From assembly GCA_964564695.1 (NCBI GenBank), contig CAZMCC010000029.1, positions 1 through 37,756 of the forward strand: DNA of 37,756 nucleotides, in the 5' to 3' direction. Positions 16,413-23,322 of this stretch are shown here, in pieces (position 1 is the stretch's first letter; each line of letters begins with the position of its first letter). The notes under the pieces are model-generated. The model had not been told where the DNA came from, searched no databases, and saw only the letters and a program-made list of their open reading frames with translations. The DNA is from CAZMCC01 sp964564695 (GTDB lineage: Bacteria; Planctomycetota; Phycisphaerae; Phycisphaerales; UBA1924). The position numbers and the translations under genes are program-made.

Positions 16413-16440
16413 ATCATAATGGAAGTTGTGTGCGCGTGAA
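16413..16440 (-). promoter_or_regulatory. Predicted sigma70-like promoter of the lipoprotein gene
   Basis: On the minus strand TTCACG (16440-16435), a 16-nt spacer and TATGAT (16418-16413) resemble -35/-10 boxes, ~57 nt before the ATG. The 12-mer TGTGTGCGCGTG occurs at 16427-16438, overlapping the -35, and again at 16373-16384 downstream, so it may be an operator pair. Confidence 0.4.
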
Positions 16441-16505
16441 ATGCCCGTCCGACGACGCGATGCTCGAGTTCAGCCGGGCGTCGCATGTCCCCCTAAAAAG
16501 GGGGG

Positions 16506-17849
16506 TCAGGCCGGGATGTACCGGGCGTAGGCCCGATCCAGCAGCCCGTGGTCGGCCTTGTGCCCGTCGAGCAGCTCGGTGAGGTGCTTGTCGATGCAGG
16601 CGCCGAGGTCGTCGAGGATGGCCTGGGCGTTGAGCTTGGCGCCCGCGGACATGAGGTACGCGAATGCGCGGGCGGTGCCGCAGTTGGCGATGAAGTCGGG
16701 GATGATCGCGATCTTCTGATCGGCGGGCTTCTGCACCGCGAGCATCTCGTTGACAAGGTCGCCGAGGCTCTCGCGCGAGAGGTCGGCCTTGAACGGGTTG
16801 TTCGCGCCGCAGCTGACCACCTTCACCCCCGCCTTCGTCAGCGCGTCGATGCGTTCGAGCGTCAGCGTGTGGCTCACGGCCGCGGGGATGAAGATGTCGG
16901 CCTTGTGGCTCAGCAGCTCGGCGCCGTCGGCGCTCTCGGTGACGCGCCGGGCGAGGGGCGCGGGGAGCGTGTCGGGGGCGGGGATGGCCTTGTCGTACAG
17001 GTGGTTGATGAACCCGAGCACGTCGATCCCGTCGTCGTCGTGCGCGACGCGGAAGGGCTCGCCCCCCCCGCCGGCCCGCCGAGTGGACGCGGCCACGATC
17101 TTCACGCCGTCTTTGGCGAGGTAATACGCCGCGAACGCGCCCACCGCGCCGAAGCCCTCGAGGGCGGCCCGCTGGCCGCGGAGCTCGCGCCCGCGCAGGC
17201 GGTAATAGGTCTGGATCGAGCGGGCGACGCCGTAGCCGGTGGAGGCGTCGGCGGCGTACCAGTGGCGCTTGCGACCAAGACCGACCATCCAGTTCTCGGG
17301 CACGGGCAGGTCGCTCAAGTCGACGATGGTCTCCATGCCCTCGCGCAGGCGGACGAGCTTCTGCGCGGGCATTTCGGTGTCGCCGGCGGGCCAGGCGTGG
17401 CCGCGGACGATGCCCTCCTGCGGGTGGAAGAGGCCGCAGATGCGCTCGATGAGGTGCGTGGCCTCGACCTCGTCGACGTTGACGTCGCCGCCGGTGCCGT
17501 AGCAGGCTTTCAGGTAGGGACCGACGTGGCGATACCAGCGTTCGAGGACGCCGCGCTTGGCGTCGGGGTCGTTGACGTTGGCGAAGTTGATGACGGACTT
17601 GCCGCCGCCGATGTCGGGGCCGGCGACGCGGAACTTGACGCCCATGGTCTTGGCGAGGAACACGGCCTCGGAACGGGTGCCGCGGGGGTTGATGCGGGTG
17701 CCGCCGCCGGCGGCTCCGCCGGTGAGGCGGTCGATGGCGAGCCAGCCGCGCGCGGGGGTCTTGTCGTCGTGCCATTCGACGACGACGGAGGGCGGGCGGG
17801 TGTAGAAGGACTGGTACCGATCGAAGCCGGAAGAAGCGGGATGACTCAT
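16506..17849 (-). CDS. Glu/Leu/Phe/Val-type amino acid dehydrogenase
   Basis: 447 aa from the ATG at 17849. An NAD(P)-dependent oxidative deaminase of the ELFV family. The glycine-rich substrate/Lys region AGPDIGGGKSVINFAN resembles the GGGKAVI motif of leucine and valine dehydrogenases. Upstream, GGAAGGGTRINP is the substrate pocket entry. TGYGVARS and the Rossmann GFGAVGAFAAYYLA bind the cofactor; IPDFIANCGTARAF is near the C-terminus. A plus-strand C8 run (17062-17069) encodes a short Gly insert (RAGGGGEPF). Substrate cannot be fixed from sequence. TACCCT lies 8 nt before the ATG; no Shine-Dalgarno. The open frame upstream runs into a repeat and is not used. Confidence 0.88.
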   Translation of the reverse strand: MSHPASSGFDRYQSFYTRPPSVVVEWHDDKTPARGWLAIDRLTGGAAGGGTRINPRGTRSEAVFLAKTMGVKFRVAGPDIGGGKSVINFANVNDPDAKRGVLERWYRHVGPYLKACYGTGGDVNVDEVEATHLIERICGLFHPQEGIVRGHAWPAGDTEMPAQKLVRLREGMETIVDLSDLPVPENWMVGLGRKRHWYAADASTGYGVARSIQTYYRLRGRELRGQRAALEGFGAVGAFAAYYLAKDGVKIVAASTRRAGGGGEPFRVAHDDDGIDVLGFINHLYDKAIPAPDTLPAPLARRVTESADGAELLSHKADIFIPAAVSHTLTLERIDALTKAGVKVVSCGANNPFKADLSRESLGDLVNEMLAVQKPADQKIAIIPDFIANCGTARAFAYLMSAGAKLNAQAILDDLGACIDKHLTELLDGHKADHGLLDRAYARYIPA

Positions 17850-17903
17850 GGGGTGGGAGGGTACGCGCGGGGGGGGCGGGGCGGGTTTTCGAGGTGCCAC
17901 CTC

Positions 17904-17999
17904 GTGCCACCGAGGAAGCCGCTCTGGGCTTCCTCGGTGCGTTGTGGAAGGGGGGCATCGAAGAGCACCGAAGACGTCAGAGCCCGTCTTCGGTGGCAC
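17904..17999 (+). repeat. RAYT-associated two-hairpin repeat P2, copy A
   Basis: 96 bp from GTGCCACCGAGG to CTTCGGTGGCAC. Hairpin 1 is CCGAGGAAGCC-GCTCT-GGGCTTCCTCGG; hairpin 2 is CACCGAAGACG/CGTCTTCGGTG. The ends GTGCCACCGA and TCGGTGGCAC are inverted repeats. It lies 20 nt upstream of the RAYT start codon. Confidence 0.93.
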
Positions 18000-18007
18000 G
18001 TCGGCAG

Positions 18008-18013
18008 TATTCT
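18008..18013 (+). promoter_or_regulatory. Leaderless-type -10 box TATTCT before the RAYT gene
   Basis: TATTCT ends exactly 6 nt before the ATG at 18020. It sits directly after repeat copy A, so the repeat forms the upstream boundary of the promoter. Confidence 0.5.
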
Positions 18014-18019
18014 CATGCG

Positions 18020-18576
18020 ATGCGAAAGCGCATGCGGCGGTACGAGGTTCCGGGCGGCGTCCGGTTTATCACGTTTTCCTGCCAGCGGCGATTGGCATTG
18101 TTTCGCAACCCCGCGATCGCGGATGTGATGAGAGCGGCGATCGGGCGTGCGCGGCACGAGCACGGCTTCCGGTTGTTCGCGTGGGTCATCATGCCGGAGC
18201 ACGTGCACATGCTCGTGAGTCCGGGCGATGGCGTGCCGCTCGATCGGTCGCTGGTGTGGATGAAAATGTCCGTGTCAAGCGTGTGCTGCCGCGCTGGCGA
18301 GAGCTTCGGTCGCCGATTCTGACGCGGATCGCGACGCCGACCGGGGGCGTGCGGTTCTGGCAGAAAGGCGGCGGGTTTGATCGCAACGTCCGCGACGAGA
18401 CGGAGTTCACCAAGACCGTGCGGTACATCCACCGCAATCCGGTCGAGCGCGGGCTGGTGGAACGCCCCGAGGAGTGGAGGTGGTCGAGTGTGCGCTGGTG
18501 GATGGGGGAAAGGGACGGCGAAGTCGAGTGCGATGAGCCGCCGGGAGACCTGGTGATGTGGAGGGGGTTTGTGTGA
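18020..18576 (+). pseudogene. REP-associated tyrosine transposase (RAYT), frameshifted
   Basis: Y1-type (IS200/TnpA_REP) transposase. Frame 1 from ATG 18020 gives YEVPGGVRFITFSCQRRLALF, then FAWVIMPEHVHMLVSPGDG, which holds the HxH metal motif (HVH), and breaks after SLVWMKMSVS. The -1 frame continues as KRVLPRWRELRSPIL, VRFWQKGGGFDRNVRDETEF and VRYIHRNPVERGLVERPEEW, the usual RAYT C-terminus. The break lies at ~18260-18276 and needs one extra base or a -1 slip; AAAA at 18263-18266 is a possible slip site. In this family the catalytic Tyr is expected in the C-terminal part (the YIHRNPV region is the candidate). Flanked on both sides by P2 repeats, its likely substrates. Either a recent pseudogene, a sequencing error or, less likely, programmed frameshifting. 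Confidence 0.88.
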
Positions 18577-18607
18577 GGACATGAAGGTGGAAGGGCGGCC
18601 GTTGGCC

Positions 18608-18701
18608 GTGCCACCGAGGAAGCTGCTCTGAGCTTCCTCGGTGCTCGGAGGCGCCGCTCACGAAGAACACCGAAGACGTCAGAGCCCGTCTTCGGTGGCA
18701 C
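18608..18701 (+). repeat. RAYT-associated two-hairpin repeat P2, copy B
   Basis: 94 bp, same orientation as copy A. Hairpin 1 reads CCGAGGAAGCT/AGCTTCCTCGG: relative to copy A both partners of one pair have changed (C-G to T-A). The last 11 nt (TTCGGTGGCAC) are duplicated directly downstream to 18712. P1 copy 2 follows 35 nt later. Confidence 0.93.
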
Positions 18702-18746
18702 GTTCGGTGGCACGTTTTCTCCGGTGCCACGCCCCCCGCGGGTGGG

Positions 18747-18855
18747 GGGTGCCCGGGGTCGGGCGCTTCGCCAGACCCCGGCGGGGGTCGATGGCGCCGG
18801 TTCGCTGGCGGGGTCCAACCCCGGGTCTGCCCAAAGCGGCCGACCCGGGGCACCC
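18747..18855 (+). repeat. Palindromic repeat family P1, copy 2
   Basis: 109 bp from GGGTGCCCGGGGTCGG to CCGACCCGGGGCACCC, with GGCGCTTCGCCAGACCCCGG on the left arm and GGGTCTGCCCAAAGCGG on the right. Located in the 437-bp gap between the RAYT and the PEP-CTERM-like gene. Confidence 0.93.
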
Positions 18856-18901
18856 GACATGAGCTTTGCTTCATGTAGTTCGTAACAACAAAAATAGGGG
18901 A

Positions 18902-18931
18902 TTGAAACGATCGCCGCGTTCTTGGTAAGCT
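18902..18931 (+). promoter_or_regulatory. Possible promoter of the PEP-CTERM-like gene
   Basis: TTGAAA (18902-18907), an 18-nt spacer and TAAGCT (18926-18931) loosely match a sigma70 promoter, in an AT-richer stretch just after P1 copy 2. Confidence 0.3.
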
Positions 18932-18944
18932 GGGACCCTCATTT

Positions 18945-18987
18945 GGCCGCGGGCGCGCGAGGGTTGTGCCCTCGCGCGCCCGCGGCC
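18945..18987 (+). promoter_or_regulatory. Strong 5'-leader hairpin
   Basis: GGCCGCGGGCGCGCGAGGG (18945-18963) and its exact complement (18969-18987) form a perfect 19-bp stem with a TTGTG loop. It ends 26 nt before the ATG at 19014 and leaves the Shine-Dalgarno free. It could stabilise the mRNA 5' end, attenuate transcription or bind a regulator. Confidence 0.7.
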
Positions 18988-19013
18988 GTGGACCCTTGGA
19001 GAGGAGTTCCCCG

Positions 19014-19730
19014 ATGTCATGGCGTCCCACACTCACCGTTCTGGCGGCGGCGTCGCTGGCAAGTCTGGCGAGCGCGCAGGTGCAGACGTTCGTGTCGCAC
19101 AGCGCGTTCCAGGCCTTTAACAAGGCGGAGGGCAAGGAGCTCAAAGGCACCGAAGACTTCGAGGAGGGGGTCTTCGGTCCCGGGCTGCAGGTCGGCGTTC
19201 AGCTCGCCGACCCGCTGAACCAGAGCCCCAACACCGACCTCTTCGGCAACGGGTTCCCCAACGGGCTCACGCAGCAGAACCTGTACATCACCACGAGCGG
19301 ACGGGCCGCGGGCGGACCCGGCGGGATCTTCTTCGAGGGGTTCCCCCTGCTCAACTCGAACAAGGTCGGCGCGACGTTCGACGCCGACGAGACGTGGATC
19401 GTGTTCCCGCAGTACGAGCACACGGGCGTGGGGCTGACGCTCGACAGCTTCGGGCTGCCGGCGGCGAATCAGTGGCGCGTGAAGGCGTACGACCCGAACT
19501 TCGCGCTTCTTGCCAACGAGGTGGTGGACGCGGTGCCCGGGCAGGTCAAGGCGTTCTGGGGCATCTGGGCCGCGCCGGGCGTGCGCCTGATCACGGTCGA
19601 CGCGCTGCCGCGGCTCGACGGCGGCGGCGGGTTCGAGATGGTGGACGACATCGAGATGTGGGTGCCGTCGCCGGGAGCGGGGGTGATGCTGGGCCTTGCG
19701 GGGCTGGCGGCGGTGCGCCGGCGGCGGTAA
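19014..19730 (+). CDS. Secreted protein with PEP-CTERM-like sorting tail
   Basis: 238 aa. GAGGAG lies 8-9 nt before the ATG. Signal peptide LTVLAAASLASLASAQVQ, then a beta-rich ~195-residue domain (segments NGLTQQNLYITTSGR, VGATFDADETWIVFPQ, LTLDSFGLPAANQWRVKAYD), probably one of the jelly-roll-like domains usual in such proteins. The C-terminus PSPGAGVMLGLAGLAAVRRRR has the Pro-rich motif, hydrophobic helix and basic end of PEP-CTERM-type signals, the form usual in Phycisphaerales. Exported and processed at the cell envelope; specific role unknown. Preceded by a 19-bp leader hairpin, followed by two P1 repeats. Confidence 0.9.
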   Translation: MSWRPTLTVLAAASLASLASAQVQTFVSHSAFQAFNKAEGKELKGTEDFEEGVFGPGLQVGVQLADPLNQSPNTDLFGNGFPNGLTQQNLYITTSGRAAGGPGGIFFEGFPLLNSNKVGATFDADETWIVFPQYEHTGVGLTLDSFGLPAANQWRVKAYDPNFALLANEVVDAVPGQVKAFWGIWAAPGVRLITVDALPRLDGGGGFEMVDDIEMWVPSPGAGVMLGLAGLAAVRRRR

Positions 19731-19783
19731 ATCGAGCGGAGGGCGCCCGGCGTCGGGCGCGATGGGTTTCCGGGCGCGCATGT

Positions 19784-19893
19784 GGGTGCCCGGGGTCGGG
19801 CGCTTCGCCTGACCCCGGCGGGGGTCCACTGACGTCGCTTGCAAGCGGAGTCCAACCCCGGGGTCTGCCCAAAGCGGCCGACCCGGGGCACCC
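19784..19893 (+). repeat. Palindromic repeat family P1, copy 3
   Basis: 110 bp, first of a tandem pair in the gap 19731-20128. Ends GGGTGCCCGGGGTCGG and CCGACCCGGGGCACCC; core GCTTGCAAGCGGAGTCCAAC. Confidence 0.93.
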
Positions 19894-19915
19894 GCGCACG
19901 GGTGTTCCATCCGAT

Positions 19916-20024
19916 GGGTGCCCGGGGTCGGGCGCTTCGCCAGACCCCGGCGGGGGTCGACGGACGTCGGTTGCAAGTGGAGTCCAACCCGGGGTCTGCC
20001 CAAGGCGGCCGACCCCGGGCACCC
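19916..20024 (+). repeat. Palindromic repeat family P1, copy 4
   Basis: 109 bp, same orientation and 22 nt after copy 3. Its outer arms GGGTGCCCGGGGTCGG and CCGACCCCGGGCACCC are perfectly complementary over 16 bp. The core (GGTTGCAAGTGGAGTCCAAC) is close to copy 3, suggesting local duplication. Confidence 0.93.
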
Positions 20025-20040
20025 CCGTACCCCTCGCCTC

Positions 20041-20075
20041 AAAAAGACAAGGGCCGCCCTTTCGGGCGGCCCTTG
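20041..20075 (-). terminator. Rho-independent terminator of the pseudopilin gene
   Basis: CAAGGGCCGCCC (20048-20059) and GGGCGGCCCTTG (20064-20075) pair over 12 bp with a 4-nt loop. On the minus strand it is followed by TCTTTTTG, ~55 nt after the stop. Confidence 0.92.
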
Positions 20076-20128
20076 CTGAACTCAGAGTTCACCCCCACAG
20101 ACCCGGGTAAGGGCTGGAGAGAGAGCGA

Positions 20129-21103
20129 TCAGTCCTGCCAGAGGCTGCCGGGGCGGGTGAAGGTGCCGCCGGTTGTCGGGTGCGAAGCGATGATCAGGAG
20201 CAGATTGTTGGTGCGGGAGCCGACGTCGGGCGGGCTGACGGAGCCGACTTCGTTGGTCTCGTCGATGAAGATGTTGTCCGGGACGGCGCGGGGGGTGCCG
20301 GTCGTGCGGGTGTAGGTGATGCCTTCGGGATTCGGCTTGTTCTCGAAGCGGACGGAGCCGTCGTTGTAGCCGATGTTGCCTTCCCACGTGGTGCGGCCGC
20401 CGTGGATGAGAAGGGTGTTGGACTCGGTGCCGGTCAGGCCGGCCACGAGGGTGTAGCGGGCCGGAGGGTCGGGGTAGATGGTGTTGGTGTACATGGGACC
20501 ACGGTTGCCGAAGACGGCCTCGGTGGTGGTGAAGGTGTTGGACCACCGGGCGGCCCGCTTGCCGACGGGGATCGTGTGGGCGTAGGACTGGTGGCCGACG
20601 GGCGTGCCCGAGGTGCCGCCGCCCTGGCGACGACGGTTCGGGGCGCCGGGGCCGGTATCGGCGGGGCTGCCGGCGAAGCCGGGGTCGAAGACGGCGCTGG
20701 CCGGGACGGCGGCGCCGATGGGGTTGGAGGGCTGGTAGGCACGGTCCTGCTCGATGGCGGCCGTGTTGGACTCGGCGGGGTTGATGGCGAGCTCGGTCGA
20801 GATCGAGCCGTTGTAGATCAGGACGGAGAGGATGTTGCCGGTGTTGTTCTTCTGCTCGCCGCCGGTGGCGAGGTTGATGGTGGCGTTGTCCGCGTCCTGC
20901 TTGGAGGGCAGGGGGTAGGCGTCCTGGTTGTTGGACGCGAAGACGACCATCGCCTGGATGATGCCGCGAACCTGGGTGGAGTCGCGGAGCTGGCGAGCCG
21001 AGGCGCGAGCCTTGCCGAGCGCGGGCAGCAGGATGCCGACCAGCAAGGCGATGATCGCGATGACCACCAGCAGTTCGATGAGGGTGAAACCACGACGCTT
21101 CAT
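20129..21103 (-). CDS. Type II secretion-like pseudopilin, H-X9-DG-like family
   Basis: 324 aa from the ATG at 21103 (GGAG ~8 nt upstream). The N-terminus MKRRGFTLIELLVVIAIIAL is a class III prepilin signal: cleavage after Gly5, methylated Phe6, Glu at mature position 5, then one long hydrophobic helix. The rest is a large periplasmic/extracellular domain with NIGYNDGSVRFE near the end, similar to the DG motif of the planctomycete H-X9-DG/DUF1559 proteins. Such pseudopilin-like proteins are numerous in planctomycetes and have no proven role in most cases. Own terminator; no pilus assembly genes nearby. Confidence 0.9.
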   Translation of the reverse strand: MKRRGFTLIELLVVIAIIALLVGILLPALGKARASARQLRDSTQVRGIIQAMVVFASNNQDAYPLPSKQDADNATINLATGGEQKNNTGNILSVLIYNGSISTELAINPAESNTAAIEQDRAYQPSNPIGAAVPASAVFDPGFAGSPADTGPGAPNRRRQGGGTSGTPVGHQSYAHTIPVGKRAARWSNTFTTTEAVFGNRGPMYTNTIYPDPPARYTLVAGLTGTESNTLLIHGGRTTWEGNIGYNDGSVRFENKPNPEGITYTRTTGTPRAVPDNIFIDETNEVGSVSPPDVGSRTNNLLLIIASHPTTGGTFTRPGSLWQD

Positions 21104-21729
21104 TTGAGGATCTCCGATCGTTCCCGACACCGGCGGCGGGGCGCCGACGCATCGGGGGGGCCAGACATGGGCCCGGATTGGACGATTCCGCCGGCTACAC
21201 CGCCGAGCGAAAGGGCCAACCGCTGCAAAGGTCGAAATGTGTGTGGACACGAGCGACGCGGCGGGACTGAGCGCAGGCGAGCGGGCGTAGAGCACGCTCA
21301 CGCGGCCTCAAGAGAGGACCGCCGCGGTGACCGCTTTGCACTCGATTGGACATGAGACTACCCCTTTACGAAAATCGCCTCAGCGATCGTCGTCCAGGAA
21401 TGGAACCAGTCCCTCGTGTGGGCGGTCGGTCAGGTTGTCGGCTCGTGAAATTGCCCCGTCGCGGATGAGGGGGGCGGGCTGAATCCCGCCATGAGTGCAT
21501 GTCAAACAGGAATGCGGCGACGGCTCCGACGATTTCACGCGCCAAAAGGCTGCACGTGCAGGAACGCAAAGATACCGCCAACTATCCGGTCTGTCAAAGC
21601 GATCGGTTCCGGTGTCAACTCTGGGCGTGAAAAATTTTGAGTGGCGTGCAATTGATCGAACGTGCGCTTCGGGCGCAGGGTTCCCAGTGTGTCGCGCAGG
21701 GGTGGTGGAAGGGGGTGCCTAGGCCGGCC

Positions 21730-21820
21730 GTGCCACCGAGGAAGCCGCTCTGGGCTTCCTCGGTGCGGCGTGGACGGTTCCGAAGACACCGAGGACGTCA
21801 AAGCCCGTCCTCGGTGGCAC
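21730..21820 (+). repeat. RAYT-associated two-hairpin repeat P2, copy C (solitary)
   Basis: 91 bp, same orientation as A and B, ~3 kb from the RAYT. Hairpin 2 is CACCGAGGACG/CGTCCTCGGTG, where copies A and B have CACCGAAGACG/CGTCTTCGGTG: both bases of one pair changed together. It ends 22 nt before the ATG of the RidA-like gene, just upstream of its TACCAT box. Confidence 0.93.
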
Positions 21821-21830
21821 GATTTTTCGG

Positions 21831-21836
21831 TACCAT
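21831..21836 (+). promoter_or_regulatory. Leaderless-type -10 box TACCAT
   Basis: Ends exactly 6 nt before the ATG at 21843. No Shine-Dalgarno is present. The box directly follows P2 copy C. Confidence 0.45.
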
Positions 21837-21842
21837 CCGTCC

Positions 21843-22334
21843 ATGTCACAGCCAGCCACTTCGAGCGGTCCCCCTTCCACACCTGAGGCCCGCATCGCCG
21901 CCCTTGGGATCACGATCCCAACGCCCACCAAACCGGTGGCCGCGTACGTGCCGGCCAAGCGGGCGGGGAACCTGCTGTTCATCAGCGGGCAGCTTGCGAT
22001 GGAGGGTGGGAAGCTCGCGCCCGGCGGGTGCGTGCCCACAGGGGTGAGCGTCGACGAGGCTCGGCGCCAGGCGCGGGTGTGCGTGCTGAACGCGCTGGCG
22101 GCCGCCAAAGCCGAAGTCGGGTCGCTCGACCTCATCCGGGGGGTGGTGCGCGTCGGGGTGTTTGTCGCGAGCGACCACGGCTTCGGGGAGCAGCCCAAGA
22201 TCGGCAACGGGGCGAGCGAGCTGCTCGTCGAGGTGTTCGGAGACGCAGGACGTCACGCACGGGCGGCCGTGGGGTGCAGCGCCCTGCCGTTGGGGGCGGC
22301 GGTGGAGGTGGAAGTGGTGTTCGAATTGGTTTAG
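21843..22334 (+). CDS. RidA (YjgF/UK114) family protein
   Basis: 163 aa, a little longer than classic RidA (~130). It shows the family core: VPAKRAGNLLFISGQLA near residue 40, NALAAAKAEVGSLDLI, VRVGVFVAS and GDAGRHARAAVGCSALPLGAAVEVEVVF at the end, with the Arg that binds the carboxylate in RidA-type deaminases (HARAAVG). It probably acts on reactive enamine/imine intermediates from PLP enzymes; the longer form with a GASELLVEVFG segment belongs to a less studied subgroup. Upstream is a P2 repeat and a TACCAT box. The next gene (transaldolase) starts 78 nt later with its own box. Confidence 0.9.
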   Translation: MSQPATSSGPPSTPEARIAALGITIPTPTKPVAAYVPAKRAGNLLFISGQLAMEGGKLAPGGCVPTGVSVDEARRQARVCVLNALAAAKAEVGSLDLIRGVVRVGVFVASDHGFGEQPKIGNGASELLVEVFGDAGRHARAAVGCSALPLGAAVEVEVVFELV

Positions 22335-22400
22335 GCGGGAAAGTCGTCGGGCCCACGGCCCGATAAGCAGAGAGAGAAGGGAAGTGGGGGGGAGAGGGCC

Positions 22401-22406
22401 TAGGGT
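22401..22406 (+). promoter_or_regulatory. Leaderless-type -10 box TAGGGT
   Basis: Ends exactly 6 nt before the ATG of the transaldolase gene (22413). Purine-rich GGAGAGGG further upstream is too far to be a Shine-Dalgarno. Confidence 0.4.
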
Positions 22407-22412
22407 CAAACC

Positions 22413-23060
22413 ATGCAGCTGTACATCGACACCGCGAGTCTGGACGAGATCAAGCAGGCGGCTTCCCTGGGCGTGCTCGACGGGGTGACCACGAACCCGT
22501 CGCTGATCGCCAAGGAGAAGGTGCCGTACTCGAAGCGCCTCGCGGAGATCTGCGAGGTGGTGAAGGGCCCGGTGTCGGCCGAGGTGATCTCGACCGAGTA
22601 CAGCGGGATGATGAAGGAAGGGCGTGAGCACGCGAAGATCGCGCCGAACATCATCGTGAAGCTCCCGTGCACGATGGACGGGCTGAAGGCGTGCAAGGCG
22701 TTCAGCGACGAGGGGACGAAGACGAACCTGACGCTGTGCTTCCAGCCGCTGCAGGCGCTGATGGTGGCGAAGGCGGGGGCGTTCCTGGTGAGCCCGTTCA
22801 TCGGGCGCCTCGACGACGCGAGCGAGGACGGCATGGACGTGATCCACAAGATCCGGCAGATCTACGACAACTACGGGTTCACGACCAAGATCCTGGCGGC
22901 TTCGATCCGGCACACCAAGCACATGGTGGATTGCGCGCTGGCGGGGGCCGACGTGGCGACGGTGCCGTTCAAGGTGATCCAGGACATGCTCAAGCATCCG
23001 CTCACCGACATCGGGCTGGCGAAGTTCAGCGAGGACTACAAGAAGGCGTTCGGGGGCTGA
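22413..23060 (+). CDS. tal: Small (subfamily 3) transaldolase
   Basis: 215 aa, full length for the MipB/FSA-type class. Schiff-base Lys83 is in NIIVKLPCT; the N-terminus MQLYIDTAS and DGVTTNPSLIAKE are typical. Two residues separate transaldolases from fructose-6-phosphate aldolases: here SAEVIS has Glu57 (Gln in E. coli FSA) and VSPFIGRLDD has Phe129 (Tyr in FSA), so transaldolase activity is predicted. It transfers dihydroxyacetone units in the non-oxidative pentose phosphate pathway and would complement pgl in this window. Name transfer as 'fsa' would be misleading. Confidence 0.93.
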   Translation: MQLYIDTASLDEIKQAASLGVLDGVTTNPSLIAKEKVPYSKRLAEICEVVKGPVSAEVISTEYSGMMKEGREHAKIAPNIIVKLPCTMDGLKACKAFSDEGTKTNLTLCFQPLQALMVAKAGAFLVSPFIGRLDDASEDGMDVIHKIRQIYDNYGFTTKILAASIRHTKHMVDCALAGADVATVPFKVIQDMLKHPLTDIGLAKFSEDYKKAFGG

Positions 23061-23144
23061 TGTACGCGAGCTGGTGCCTGTCGGCGTTTCATCCGCCGCG
23101 CTGCTGGTAATCCCAAAACTGAACGAAGCGTCACGACTTCATGA

Positions 23145-23166
23145 GCCGGTTTTCACCGGTGTTTTT
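23145..23166 (+). terminator. Probable terminator of the transaldolase gene
   Basis: CCGGT-TTTC-ACCGG followed by TGTTTTT, ~85 nt after the stop. The stem is short (5-6 bp), so confidence is moderate. Confidence 0.5.
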
Positions 23167-23322
23167 CCCACCGAAACGCATTCCGCGTGATATGTTGGGG
23201 GCGCCCAGAATCCGTCGGGTGCGATGAGTCGTACGGTACCAAAGTTCAAGCGAATGTGGTCGGCCCGAGGAGTCGCAACTGTTGCGACGCACGCGGCCCG
23301 ACGTGCGCTGCGGAGGATGCAC

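Larger units (their letters stand above)
21104..21842. other. 739-bp divergent intergenic region
   Basis: No credible gene or RNA seen on either strand. It should contain the pseudopilin promoter. The middle (21360-21660) is noticeably less GC-rich than the flanks. The only clear elements are a G7 run (21154-21160) and P2 copy C near the right end. Confidence 0.6.

Noticed and set aside
16489..16505. CCCCC-TAAAAA-GGGGG as a terminator after the dehydrogenase gene
   Set aside because: Stem is only 5 bp and there is no T tract on the minus strand beyond it.
16506..17999. Dehydrogenase start upstream at ~17999
   Set aside because: The extra 50 codons would lie in the P2 repeat and are not family-like; ATG 17849 starts where homology begins.
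17904..21820. CRISPR array suggested by repeated hairpin sequences
   Set aside because: Repeats are 91-111 bp, irregularly spaced by kilobases or abutting different sequences, and are palindromic intergenic elements, not short repeats with uniform spacers.
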